DNA of 15,269 bases from an uncultured Bacteroidales bacterium. GTDB lineage: Bacteria; Bacteroidota; Bacteroidia; Bacteroidales; F082. Both the position numbers and the translations under genes were made by a program. Below are positions 8,277 to 15,269 of this stretch, one piece after another (the first letter of the stretch is position 1; the number at the start of each line of letters is the position of its first letter). The notes below the pieces were generated by a model, which had not been told where the DNA came from, searched no databases, and saw only the letters and a list, made by a program, of their open reading frames with translations. Location: the NCBI GenBank assembly GCA_937902805.1, contig CALEMB010000162.1, forward strand, positions 1 through 15,269, written 5' to 3'.

Positions 8277-11200
8277 TTATTCCACAACAACCTTTTCCAT
8301 GCGGATCTGAGTGCCAGAGGTCAGGCGCAGGAAGTAGACTCCCTTGGCCATGCCGTTGACATTGATCTGGGTGTTGCCAGAGGCTTTGCCTTCGGCGACT
8401 CTCTGTCCCATGCCGTTGAACATCTCGTAGGTGTACTCGGTGCTGCCGCCGTCGACAAACAGGGTGCCGTTGACAGGGTTGGGATAGACGGCGAAGTTGG
8501 CTTCAATCTCTTCGACATCGTCGAGGAACTCGATTTGGATGCACATGGGCACTGAGAAGTTGCCGTCCATTTCGGCGACCACGCAGTAGGTGTACATCAT
8601 CTCGACATAAACCATGTCTGTGTAGGTATGTTCGGTGGTTTGGCCGATTTCAACGCCGTTACGATAGACGTGGTACACAATCTCGTCCTTGTTGTTCATG
8701 TTCCAGAAGAGGATGACTTCGTTGCCATTCAGCTCACCGGTGAGGTTAGTGACAGGATCCACGCTGCTGGACGAACCGCTATCGCAGTTGCAGTCAAACT
8801 CGTATGACCACGAAGCACTGAGATTGCTGGCTTGAGTGATGACGGTGCCGTCTTCGTAGGAGACGGAGAATGAGCATTCATAGGTGTAGCTGCCACTGAC
8901 CCAGCTCAAGGTGACATGAACGTTAAGTCCGATTTCGAGAATATATTCAGCAGCGTTGCCATTATCGATGGTCAGCTCTTGAGTGGGCGTGCCGTCGTTG
9001 AAAGCAACGCGGAGCTTGTTGCCGTTCCAGCCGTCACCATAAGAGTCGACGAGCGAGAAGATGACGTTGCAGGTGTTCTTAAGGGTGGCATTGCCTTCAG
9101 CGCTGAGGCCACCGTCGGCATTCAAGGTGAAGGTCAGAGGCAGTTGCTCCGTGGTGGGGCAGGAAGCGTCGATGGTGACATAGAACACGCAGGTGGCAGT
9201 GCCGTCGGGATCGATGGTGCCCACTTCGTAGGTGTCGTTCATGAAGCTGACATATTCGCTTGTGGAAGCAATAGTAGCGATGGCGTTGGTGGCCATGTAG
9301 TGACCAACATTCTTGAACGTAGCGGTGACAGCGACGGTTTCTCCAGGAGTGAAGCTGCCCGCTTGGGCATCGACAAATTCCAGGAGGGCTTCGCCAGCAG
9401 TGATGTAGGCTTTGCCTTCCCATGTTTCGCTATCGCAAACAGCGGTGACATTGATGGTGAAGCGCGTGCCATCGGCAACGCCTTCAGCAATGCGGAAGCT
9501 GAAACCGTTCACGGTGGTGATGGCTTCAGGAGCGAGGACGTCGAACGAACCTGTGTTTTCGATGAGGATCAGTTCTTCGCTTTCGCTGCTCAGGGTGACG
9601 TTGGTAATGCCGTTGGTGGCGTCAGTGCCAACATTCTTGAAGTTGATGCTCAAATTGACATCTTCGCCGACATGGACGTTGGTTGGATTGTAGCTGTCGA
9701 CAGCAATGTAGGGACCTTCCAAAGCTGCGGCGGGAATGACTTGGATATAAGGAATGCGTTGGGGAGCGGTCACGCAGATGGTGACGTCGCCGGCAGAGGT
9801 GACAGGCTCAACGGGAACGTTGACCACACCCGATTCATCGACGAGAGCGGTGCCATGAAGGACACCATCCTTGCTGATGGCCACGTAGGAACCAGGATCG
9901 GCGCTCACTTCAAAGGTGCTCATGCCGATGGGGAAGATGGCCATGTGGCTGACGGTGTTTTCGGTGGGTTGCACGCGGAAAGGCATGACAGAACCATCAC
10001 CCAAGGTGTGGTAGGCTTGCCAGCAGTAAAGGGTGGATATATGTAACGTGTAGCCGAGAGCTTGGGCAGCGTTGCCAGCGAGGTTGCCAATGAAGAGGTA
10101 GGAGTTGACGGTGTGATATGCGTTGTCACTCCAAATGGCGTCATACAGACCCATGGTGGTCTCTTCGTAGGAAGGCATGGTACCGTCGGCACGGCTGGTG
10201 GCGCCAACGCCAAAGTAGTAGTCGTTCAGCCAATAGGTGTTCGGGCAGGAGCCGATGTAGGCGTATGCGCCCTTGTTCTCGGCACGCACCATGGCTTCAC
10301 CGAAGCAGGTGCCGTAACCCCAGTCGCCTGATTGGCAGCAGTTGCCGATGGCGAGGAAATATTTGTGCTCGTTGGTCAATTGGTTGACGTTGTTGACGTT
10401 GAATTCAGGACCAGCCCAGCTAGTTTGGCTGCCGTGAGCCGTGTAGTTGGCAAAGCCAACGCCCGTGCTGAGGTAGCTGTAGCAGTTGGTATAGGTGCCA
10501 TGGCTGAACTCATTAACTTGGGCAAAGCCATGCTCGGTGTTGTAGTAATAGTTAGTGGCATACCAAATGGTGGGACGACCCACAGTGACACCCCAACCGT
10601 TGTCTTCACCAGCGATGAGAAGCACGTTGTTCAGATAGCTCGGGTCAGGCATGGTGTATTGTTCATATTCCATGGCCTTGTTGAGCATGGCTGTCATTTG
10701 GTTGGCGTTCGTAGCGGACAAACGGCTGTGGAACATGTCGGGGAACTGGTCGCCATCAGCACTTGAATAGTAAAGGTCGGTCACGCATGAAGTTTCGCTG
10801 CCAGTTGCAGAAGCAGCCACTTGGTCCTTGTCACCCAAGATCATGAGGAAGGTGGGAGCATCTTCGGCATACTTGCCTTGGATGAAACTCTTGATGGCGG
10901 CGGCGGTGGTGCCAATCTCGTCGGTGTAGTTCACGTCCAGATAGAAGCCCTTGATGGTCTTCCAAGCCAACCAGTCTTGGATGCAGTCTTCAAACATACG
11001 GTTGGCTACGATCAACATCTTCACGGGAGCCTGCCACAGGTCGGGGTGTTGGTCGTACACGTCGTCGCGCCAGTTGAACATCTGCTTGTAGATGCCAGCG
11101 AAGTAAGGGCTGAAGGTTCTGGCAAACTCGTTGTAGGAAGCCGACTTGTCGTATTGGCCATAGCTCACTTCAACCTCGATGTCGTTGTAGACGCAGATGC

Positions 11201-11768
11201 TGTTGGTGGCGGCGTCATACTGCACGGGGTTGATGGTGAGGGCACCGATTTGGATGCCACGCATCGTGCCTTGGATTTGCACTTGAGCGATGGGGCGGTT
11301 GACAAAGCCCTTGGTAGCGTAGGCCTTCTCGCTGTAGGCGAAAGGAACGTCTTCAGGCTTTTGGTTCTTTAAGAGCAACTCCTGTTGGGGATAAATCGTG
11401 TTGATGCCATAGTCGGCAAGACGATAGGTGCTCGTGCTGTAGCTCTTTACCTTAACAGAAAGGTCTTCGACACCGAAGGGGACAGCGATGAGTTTGTTGG
11501 CGACTGGCAAGGAGGGCTCGCCGATGTTGCCAGTGGGATACGTGCCATCCATGGTGATGTTGGAGAACACACCCTTTTCGGTGTTGACTTCAGTGGCATC
11601 GATGCTGCTGAAGGAGAAGGTGGCGGTGAAACCGTCATTGGTCACGTTGACGCACTTTTGCGCCGACTTGGCTCTGCCCAGTTCGATGTGCCCTTGGGCC
11701 ATCACTTGCGAGCCAAACAACATTCCCATCAAAAGGAACATTGCGGAAATGATACTGAATCTCTTCAT
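8277..11768 (-). CDS. kgp: Lysine-gingipain-like C25 cysteine peptidase with T9SS sorting domain
   Basis: A 1163-residue secreted protease. Signal peptide 1-24 (ends VMAQ); prodomain 25 to about 234, very like Kgp (YPTGNIGEPSLPV, GTMRGIQIGALTINPVQYD); catalytic domain about 236-600; Ig-like domain to about 682, including SYVAISKDGVLHGT; two CARDB-like repeats (686-790, 797-897); DSYGDGWNG module 900-995; fibronectin III-like domain about 1003-1082; T9SS sorting domain from AVYPNP (1093) to the end. Asp389, His445 (NYTAHGSQTSW) and Cys478 (AIGNCC) match Kgp Asp388, His444 and Cys477 with identical spacing. Thr443 and Asp516 (YWLNDYY) match the Thr442 and Asp516 that bind the substrate lysine in Kgp, so Lys specificity is inferred. 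The prodomain junction, NWRDDVY, keeps the Arg before DVY. No hemagglutinin/adhesin repeats follow, unlike P. gingivalis Kgp. It probably has its own promoter at 11831. Confidence 0.94.
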   Translation of the reverse strand: MKRFSIISAMFLLMGMLFGSQVMAQGHIELGRAKSAQKCVNVTNDGFTATFSFSSIDATEVNTEKGVFSNITMDGTYPTGNIGEPSLPVANKLIAVPFGVEDLSVKVKSYSTSTYRLADYGINTIYPQQELLLKNQKPEDVPFAYSEKAYATKGFVNRPIAQVQIQGTMRGIQIGALTINPVQYDAATNSICVYNDIEVEVSYGQYDKSASYNEFARTFSPYFAGIYKQMFNWRDDVYDQHPDLWQAPVKMLIVANRMFEDCIQDWLAWKTIKGFYLDVNYTDEIGTTAAAIKSFIQGKYAEDAPTFLMILGDKDQVAASATGSETSCVTDLYYSSADGDQFPDMFHSRLSATNANQMTAMLNKAMEYEQYTMPDPSYLNNVLLIAGEDNGWGVTVGRPTIWYATNYYYNTEHGFAQVNEFSHGTYTNCYSYLSTGVGFANYTAHGSQTSWAGPEFNVNNVNQLTNEHKYFLAIGNCCQSGDWGYGTCFGEAMVRAENKGAYAYIGSCPNTYWLNDYYFGVGATSRADGTMPSYEETTMGLYDAIWSDNAYHTVNSYLFIGNLAGNAAQALGYTLHISTLYCWQAYHTLGDGSVMPFRVQPTENTVSHMAIFPIGMSTFEVSADPGSYVAISKDGVLHGTALVDESGVVNVPVEPVTSAGDVTICVTAPQRIPYIQVIPAAALEGPYIAVDSYNPTNVHVGEDVNLSINFKNVGTDATNGITNVTLSSESEELILIENTGSFDVLAPEAITTVNGFSFRIAEGVADGTRFTINVTAVCDSETWEGKAYITAGEALLEFVDAQAGSFTPGETVAVTATFKNVGHYMATNAIATIASTSEYVSFMNDTYEVGTIDPDGTATCVFYVTIDASCPTTEQLPLTFTLNADGGLSAEGNATLKNTCNVIFSLVDSYGDGWNGNKLRVAFNDGTPTQELTIDNGNAAEYILEIGLNVHVTLSWVSGSYTYECSFSVSYEDGTVITQASNLSASWSYEFDCNCDSGSSSSVDPVTNLTGELNGNEVILFWNMNNKDEIVYHVYRNGVEIGQTTEHTYTDMVYVEMMYTYCVVAEMDGNFSVPMCIQIEFLDDVEEIEANFAVYPNPVNGTLFVDGGSTEYTYEMFNGMGQRVAEGKASGNTQINVNGMAKGVYFLRLTSGTQIRMEKVVVE

Positions 11769-11830
11769 TGGTTGAATTTTAGTTGTTTATAGAATAATTG
11801 TTGATGTCCGATTTCAACGGTTACAAACGG

Positions 11831-11838
11831 CAAAAATA
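11831..11838 (-). promoter_or_regulatory. Bacteroidota -7 promoter element for the Kgp-like gene
   Basis: On the minus strand this reads TATTTTTG followed by CC, fitting TAnnTTTG. It lies 62 bases before the ATG at 11768, in the 109-bp gap after the S41 protease gene. CTTG about 18 bases further upstream (11856-11859) is a near match to the -33 TTTG. It suggests that the Kgp-like gene can be transcribed separately from the genes before it. Confidence 0.5.
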
Positions 11839-11877
11839 GCATTTTTTCCCATAGGGCAAGGATTAATCTTGAAAAAA

Positions 11878-13479
11878 CTATTTCCCTTTTAGGATACTTT
11901 TGTACTGTTTCTCATTCCCAAGGACTTCCAAGGCTTTTTGTATGCCTGGGTCAGTGTCGGCCATCACTTGGTAATACATGCCTGTATCCCAGACGTTTCG
12001 GGCGATGAGGGCCTTTGTTTGAAGGAGGAGGAATTTCTCGGAGCGGGCATACTGTTCGTCGTTCCATTCCACCTTGGATTCTTCAGCGGCTTTCTTCAGC
12101 CCTTCGACGAGTTCCTTGCCGACGGTGAAGTCTTTGTTGAAGTGCTCAAAATCACTATATTGCGCCTTTATGTTGTCGCGATGCTTCAAGGCATAGTCGG
12201 TGGTGAAACGGTTGAGGGTACCTTTGCGGACGAGGTTGGTGTAAAGCTTGCTGTTATAGGCTGTGTCGACGGGGATGAAAATGTCGGGCATGATGCCGCC
12301 ACCGCCATACACGGTGCGACCGCCGTCAGTCTTGAATTTCAGCGAGTCAGGGAAGTGAATGCTGTCGGCATGGTAGTATTCTCCGTGCTCAAGGCGCTTG
12401 GTCATTTCCTTGGCGTAGTCTTCCACACCCTTTTCGTAAGGGCGTTGAATGCAGCGTCCGGAAGGGGTGTGGTAGCGCGAGGTGGTGAGGCGGATTTGGG
12501 CACCATCGGGCAGATTGAAAGGCCGCTGTACCAAGCCCTTGCCGAAGGAACGACGACCGATGACAACACCACGGTCGTGGTCTTGGATGGCACCCGAAAG
12601 GATTTCGCTAGCCGAGGCCGAGCCTTCGTCGATGAGTACGACGAGCTTGCCCGTAGTGTAAAACCCTGCGGCAGTGCTTCTCCATTCCTGACGAGGCGAG
12701 TGTATGCCTTCGGTGAAGACGATGAGCTTGCCTTCGTCGATGAATTGGTCGACTAATTCGATGGCAGTGTTGAGGTAGCCGCCCGTGTTGCCGCGCAGGT
12801 CGAAGATGAGCGACTCCATACCTTGGGCTTGCAGCTTGGCGAAGGCTTCTTTGAATTCAGCTGTCGACTCTTGTGCAAAGCGGTCGAGTTTGATGTAGCC
12901 TACATGGTTGTCGAGCATATAGACGGCGTTGATGCTATTCAACGGGATTTTGTCACGGATGATTTCAAAGTCAATGAGTTCGGGGTCGTTGCCGCGCTTC
13001 ACGCTGACGGTGACCTTGGTGCCTTTCTTGCCGCGCAGGTGCTTCTGCACATATTCGTTGTCGACTTTTTTACCAACGGATTCCTCGCCGTCAATCTTGA
13101 TGAATTGGTCACCGGCCATGATGCCCACCTTCTCGGAGGGGCCGCCTGCCGTGGGGCTGATGACGGTGATAGTGTCGCGGATGAGCTGGAAGGTCACGCC
13201 GATGCCCTCAAAACTGCCCACAAGGGGTTCGTTTGCTTTCTCCACGTCCTTTTTGGAAATGTAGGCCGAGTGCGGGTCGAGTTCTTTCAGTGCCGCAATG
13301 ATGGCGTCTTCCGTCACCTTGTCTATATTGGCGGTGTCAACGTAGAAGTTCTCTATCAGATAAAGCGTGGTGCCCAGTTTTTGGGCGTTCATCTGGGCTT
13401 TGGATTGGGGTTGTTGGGCTGTTGCCGCCATTGCAATGAAACAGGCAATAGCCAAAAAAAACAATTTCAGTGATTTCAT
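11878..13479 (-). CDS. S41 family C-terminal processing peptidase (CtpA/Prc type)
   Basis: A 533-residue periplasmic serine protease, a usual length for Bacteroidota members. It has a cleavable signal peptide (1-21, ending ATAQ), a short helical region with the family motif LDPHSAYI (67-74), a PDZ domain about 85-165 (GSFEGIGVTF, PSEKVGIMAGDQFIKIDG), and the S41 core about 190-350. The Ser-Lys dyad is Ser289 in EGSASASEI and Lys314 in SFGKGLVQ, 25 residues apart as in E. coli Prc (Ser452/Lys477). DLRGNTGGYL (227-236) is also typical. A C-terminal helical extension of about 150 residues follows. Such enzymes trim the C-termini of periplasmic or lipoprotein substrates; the target here is unknown. 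A -7 element lies 26 bases upstream of the start. The link with the Kgp-like gene downstream is positional only. Confidence 0.93.
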   Translation of the reverse strand: MKSLKLFFLAIACFIAMAATAQQPQSKAQMNAQKLGTTLYLIENFYVDTANIDKVTEDAIIAALKELDPHSAYISKKDVEKANEPLVGSFEGIGVTFQLIRDTITVISPTAGGPSEKVGIMAGDQFIKIDGEESVGKKVDNEYVQKHLRGKKGTKVTVSVKRGNDPELIDFEIIRDKIPLNSINAVYMLDNHVGYIKLDRFAQESTAEFKEAFAKLQAQGMESLIFDLRGNTGGYLNTAIELVDQFIDEGKLIVFTEGIHSPRQEWRSTAAGFYTTGKLVVLIDEGSASASEILSGAIQDHDRGVVIGRRSFGKGLVQRPFNLPDGAQIRLTTSRYHTPSGRCIQRPYEKGVEDYAKEMTKRLEHGEYYHADSIHFPDSLKFKTDGGRTVYGGGGIMPDIFIPVDTAYNSKLYTNLVRKGTLNRFTTDYALKHRDNIKAQYSDFEHFNKDFTVGKELVEGLKKAAEESKVEWNDEQYARSEKFLLLQTKALIARNVWDTGMYYQVMADTDPGIQKALEVLGNEKQYKSILKGK

Positions 13480-13504
13480 AGGTCAAAATGGGGTTTTAGG
13501 GGTG

Positions 13505-13512
13505 CAAAGATA
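13505..13512 (-). promoter_or_regulatory. Bacteroidota -7 promoter element for the S41 protease gene
   Basis: The minus strand reads TATCTTTG followed by CA, a full TAnnTTTG match, in the 99-bp gap between the tandem TonB-domain gene (stop 13579) and the S41 start (13479). It is identical to the element before the Rgp-like gene. No convincing -33 TTTG is present. Confidence 0.5.
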
Positions 13513-13578
13513 ATGCATTTTTCGGAAAAGAGGTGGAGCGAATAGAAAACTCTTCGTTAGACACAACAGGAGAGCGAC

Positions 13579-14388
13579 TTACTTTTCTATGAACAATCTA
13601 AAATTGATGGGTAGGGTGAACATAACCCTGACTTTTTCCCCATCATTCTCCGCAGGGATCCATTTGGGCATCATCTTGACGACACGGACGGCCTCCTCGT
13701 CGCAGCCACCGCCAATGCCTTGAAGTACCTCTACATTTGTTATGCTTCCGTCGATTTCGACAACAAATCTGACGAGCACTCTTCCAGAAATGCCATGATC
13801 TTGAGCGTATTTGGGATATCTGATGTTTGTGCCTATGAAGTCCATCACTCCTTCTTCGCCTCCAGGAAAAGCTGGCATCTTGTCTATCACTACCATTTTA
13901 GTGTTGTTGTCGGTCATACTAGGCTTTGCAGAAATGCGTTTCACTTCGTCAGTCACTACCATTTGATACTGTGCTTGCTGAGGTTCGACAATCTTGTAAT
14001 TGATAGGTAACATGGAACTGACGCGAACGGGCTCCCCATTACGCTTTCCTGGAATCCATGCAGGCATATCCTTTACAACGCGAACGGCTTCAGCATCGCA
14101 TTCCTCGCCAATCCCCCTCTTGATTTCGACGTTTGAAATGCTTCCGTCTTTTTCGACCACGAAGCCAATGAAGACCTTGCCTTGGATGCCTTGGGCTTTC
14201 TCGGCTTGAGGATAGTGGACGTTGTGAGTGATGTACTCTACTAAAGCCGAATCGCCGCCTTGAAATTGGGGCATTTCGTCAACAATGGTATAAATGGTTG
14301 TGTCGTTGTTGGCAGACTCTTGGGCTTGAGCGGAAACCATAGCAAACGCACAAGCCAAGGCTATCATCATTGTTTTTATATGTTTCAT
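13579..14388 (-). CDS. Secreted protein with two TonB C-terminal domains
   Basis: A 269-residue protein with a signal peptide (1-22, ending AQAQ) and two copies of the TonB C-terminal domain, about 35-133 and 165-267. Each copy has the same order of motifs: DEMPQFQGG or DKMPAFPGG; a YP pair; G(I)xGxV(F/L)(I/V)xFVVExDGSI(S/T)NVE; GIG-xx-CD-EAVRVVK-MP-WIP; and a final LPINxx strand. Canonical TonB has an uncleaved N-terminal membrane anchor, a proline-rich spacer and a single such domain. Here there is no spacer and the N-terminus looks cleavable, so it cannot easily couple to ExbB/ExbD. It may be a periplasmic protein that binds TonB boxes or other partners. It starts 18 bases after the TsaC-type stop codon, so the two are probably cotranscribed. 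Annotation as an energy transducer would be uncertain. Confidence 0.85.
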   Translation of the reverse strand: MKHIKTMMIALACAFAMVSAQAQESANNDTTIYTIVDEMPQFQGGDSALVEYITHNVHYPQAEKAQGIQGKVFIGFVVEKDGSISNVEIKRGIGEECDAEAVRVVKDMPAWIPGKRNGEPVRVSSMLPINYKIVEPQQAQYQMVVTDEVKRISAKPSMTDNNTKMVVIDKMPAFPGGEEGVMDFIGTNIRYPKYAQDHGISGRVLVRFVVEIDGSITNVEVLQGIGGGCDEEAVRVVKMMPKWIPAENDGEKVRVMFTLPINFRLFIEK

Positions 14389-14406
14389 GGCATCACTTTA
14401 TTTGGG

Positions 14407-14979
14407 TTATTGTCTCAAAATCTCAAAAGTATTGTCCGCGTTCAGCTTGATGATGGTCGAGCTTTTGGGCTTGCAGAAGCTGTCGTGGTAGAGCTGCACC
14501 ACATAATCCACCGAGTTTTTGATTTCATCGCAGATGTCGCTGAAGATCATCGATGAAGGTTGCCCGGTTAGGTTAGCCGATGTCGATGTGATGGGCTTGC
14601 CGAGGCGGCGGATGACTTCCTTGCAGAACTCATTGTCAACCACGCGGATGCAGATGCTCTTGTCGTCGGAAACGGCCTTGGCCAGGTTCTTGCTTTCGGG
14701 ATAGATGATGCTCAGCGGACTTTTGGCGCCTTTGATGAGGTCGTATGCGATGGCAGGCACGTTAACCACGTAATCCTGAAGCCTTTCCACCGAATCGACG
14801 AGGATGATGAGGCTCTTGTTGAGCGGCCTCTGCTTGACGGCATACACGCGCAGGCAGGCCTTGTTGTTGGTGGCGTCGCAGCCCACACCCCAGATGGTGT
14901 CGGTAGGGTAGAGGATGGTCTTTCCGGCTTTCAGCGCCGCCACTGTGCGTTCCACTTCTTGTTCAAATGATTCTTCCAT
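14407..14979 (-). CDS. tsaC: L-threonylcarbamoyladenylate synthase (TsaC/YrdC type)
   Basis: A 190-residue cytoplasmic enzyme of the YrdC/Sua5 fold that makes threonylcarbamoyl-AMP from threonine, bicarbonate and ATP, the first step of the t6A37 modification of tRNAs reading ANN codons. Visible motifs are YPTDTIWGVGCDA (24-36), KQRPLNKSLIILV (49-61, matching the family KRxxxKP/S substrate-binding stretch), PITSTSANLTG (129-139), and KSSTII near the end (172-177). It is the short form, without the extra C-terminal Sua5 domain. The ATG at 14979 is the only good start and fits family N-termini. Upstream lies a 184-bp hairpin-rich spacer; downstream, after 18 bases, comes the tandem TonB-domain gene. 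Confidence 0.93.
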   Translation of the reverse strand: MEESFEQEVERTVAALKAGKTILYPTDTIWGVGCDATNNKACLRVYAVKQRPLNKSLIILVDSVERLQDYVVNVPAIAYDLIKGAKSPLSIIYPESKNLAKAVSDDKSICIRVVDNEFCKEVIRRLGKPITSTSANLTGQPSSMIFSDICDEIKNSVDYVVQLYHDSFCKPKSSTIIKLNADNTFEILRQ

Positions 14980-15026
14980 AATGGTTGTGTTTTATTTGGG
15001 TATCACTTTCCCCCTTGGTCGTTATT

Positions 15027-15041
15027 GACTCGCTTCGCGTC
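15027..15041. repeat. Short hairpin in the spacer upstream of the TsaC-type gene
   Basis: GACTCG, a CTT loop and CGCGTC pair as a 6-bp stem with one internal mismatch. It is the leftmost of three hairpins in the 14980-15163 spacer, which holds no coding frame I can support. CCCCCTT (15010-15016) and AAGGGGG (15087-15093) can also pair around this hairpin and the next. Significance is uncertain. Confidence 0.4.
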
Positions 15042-15049
15042 GTCGAATC

Positions 15050-15079
15050 GGGGATTTGCGGGCTTGACCCGCAATCTCC
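15050..15079 (-). repeat. Palindromic intergenic repeat unit, copy 1
   Basis: TTGCGGG (15056-15062) and CCCGCAA (15068-15074) form a perfect 7-bp stem around CTTGA. Imperfect pairing extends outward to about 15050-15079. Read on the minus strand it begins GGAGATTGCGGG, ten of twelve bases matching the start of copy 2 on the plus strand. It resembles a REP-type palindrome; whether it recurs in the genome cannot be seen from this window. Confidence 0.6.
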
Positions 15080-15106
15080 TATGTGAAAGGGGGTCCTTCT
15101 CATTCA

Positions 15107-15135
15107 GGAGATGGCGGATCCTTGTCCGCCATGAC
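15107..15135 (+). repeat. Palindromic intergenic repeat unit, copy 2
   Basis: ATGGCGGA (15111-15118) and TCCGCCAT (15125-15132) form a perfect 8-bp stem with a TCCTTG loop. The unit opens with GGAGATGGCGGA and ends with TGACG. It is related to copy 1 in opposite orientation. There is no T run on either side, so it is a poor terminator; it lies 29 bases past the stop of the partial upstream gene. Confidence 0.6.
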
Positions 15136-15163
15136 GCTTAAAGGCTCTGTCGTCGTTATCCCA

Positions 15164-15269
15164 TTATTGTTTCTCTTTGATTTTCTTGCGTAACAGGTTG
15201 TATTTATGTCGGTTGGCTTGTCTCATTGTGTGGCAGATGCTGAATCCCGTCTTGCCGTAGAGGAAGCCG
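15164..15269 (-). CDS. C-terminal end of an unidentified protein, possibly a family 2 glycosyltransferase
   Basis: The minus strand is open from the right window edge to a TAA at 15164, giving 34 residues that start GFLYGKTGFSICHTM and end in a lysine-rich tail, RKKIKEKQ. The GFLYGKTGF stretch followed by a KY pair and a basic end resembles the C-terminus of Bacteroidota family 2 glycosyltransferases of the WaaE/KdtX kind (GFLDGxxGF...KY). That match is short and from memory, so the product is tentative. The stop and reading frame are clear. It is on the same strand as the TsaC-type gene, 184 bp upstream. Confidence 0.55.
   Translation of the reverse strand, partial: GFLYGKTGFSICHTMRQANRHKYNLLRKKIKEKQ

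Noticed and set aside
8916..10046. A 376-codon open frame on the plus strand
   Set aside because: It lies wholly antisense to the well-supported Kgp-like gene. Its translation is a low-complexity Gly/Val/Asp/His mix with no recognisable motif, as expected from codon bias on the other strand.
3865..11768. The two C25 proteins as PorU-type T9SS sortases
   Set aside because: Both carry their own C-terminal sorting domains and Rgp- or Kgp-like prodomains and S1 residues, which fits secreted proteases and not the PorU sortase that processes them.
15020..15080. A possible tRNA, because GTCGAATCGGGG looks like a T-loop
   Set aside because: No acceptor stem, anticodon arm or D arm can be drawn around it. 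The region is explained by hairpins.

Overview
The window looks like a chromosome segment from a member of the Bacteroidales (phylum Bacteroidota). The reasons are a TonB-dependent receptor followed by DUF4249 lipoproteins, secreted proteins ending in type IX secretion (T9SS) sorting domains, and promoter elements of the Bacteroidota -7 type (TAnnTTTG). Nothing indicates phage, plasmid, transposon or CRISPR. Base composition and style look uniform throughout.

Layout. (1) Bases 1-3790, plus strand: a tightly packed uptake operon, with a TonB-dependent receptor cut by the left window edge and two paralogous DUF4249 lipoproteins (gaps of +2 and -4 bases). It ends at a hairpin shared with the converging gene. 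(2) Bases 3865-7320, minus strand: a 1151-residue C25 cysteine peptidase closely resembling arginine gingipain (Rgp). (3) Bases 7488-8222, plus strand: a small membrane-anchored TerB/J-domain (DjlA-type) co-chaperone, closed by a perfect 18-bp hairpin. (4) Bases 8277-11768, minus strand: a 1163-residue C25 peptidase closely resembling lysine gingipain (Kgp), including its prodomain. (5) Bases 11878-14979, minus strand: an S41/CtpA-type processing protease, a secreted protein with two TonB C-terminal domains, and a threonylcarbamoyl-AMP synthase. (6) Bases 14980-15163: a noncoding spacer with three hairpins, two of them related inverted units. (7) Bases 15164-15269, minus strand: the last 34 codons of a further gene, possibly a family 2 glycosyltransferase.

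The main result is a side-by-side pair of gingipain-type proteases, one with the Rgp catalytic and arginine-pocket residues and one with the Kgp catalytic and lysine-pocket residues. Neither has hemagglutinin/adhesin repeats. Instead both carry the same roughly 480-residue C-terminal chain: an Ig-like domain, two CARDB-like repeats, a cysteine-containing DSYGDGWNG module, a fibronectin III-like domain and a T9SS sorting domain. The prodomain junction of the Rgp-like enzyme has Lys where P. gingivalis has Arg, while that of the Kgp-like enzyme keeps Arg. The two proteases may therefore activate each other. A plausible but unproven picture is that they degrade protein outside the cell and the adjacent TonB-dependent receptor and lipoproteins help import a product.

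Family comparisons are from memory of the gingipain sequences and structures; no search was run.
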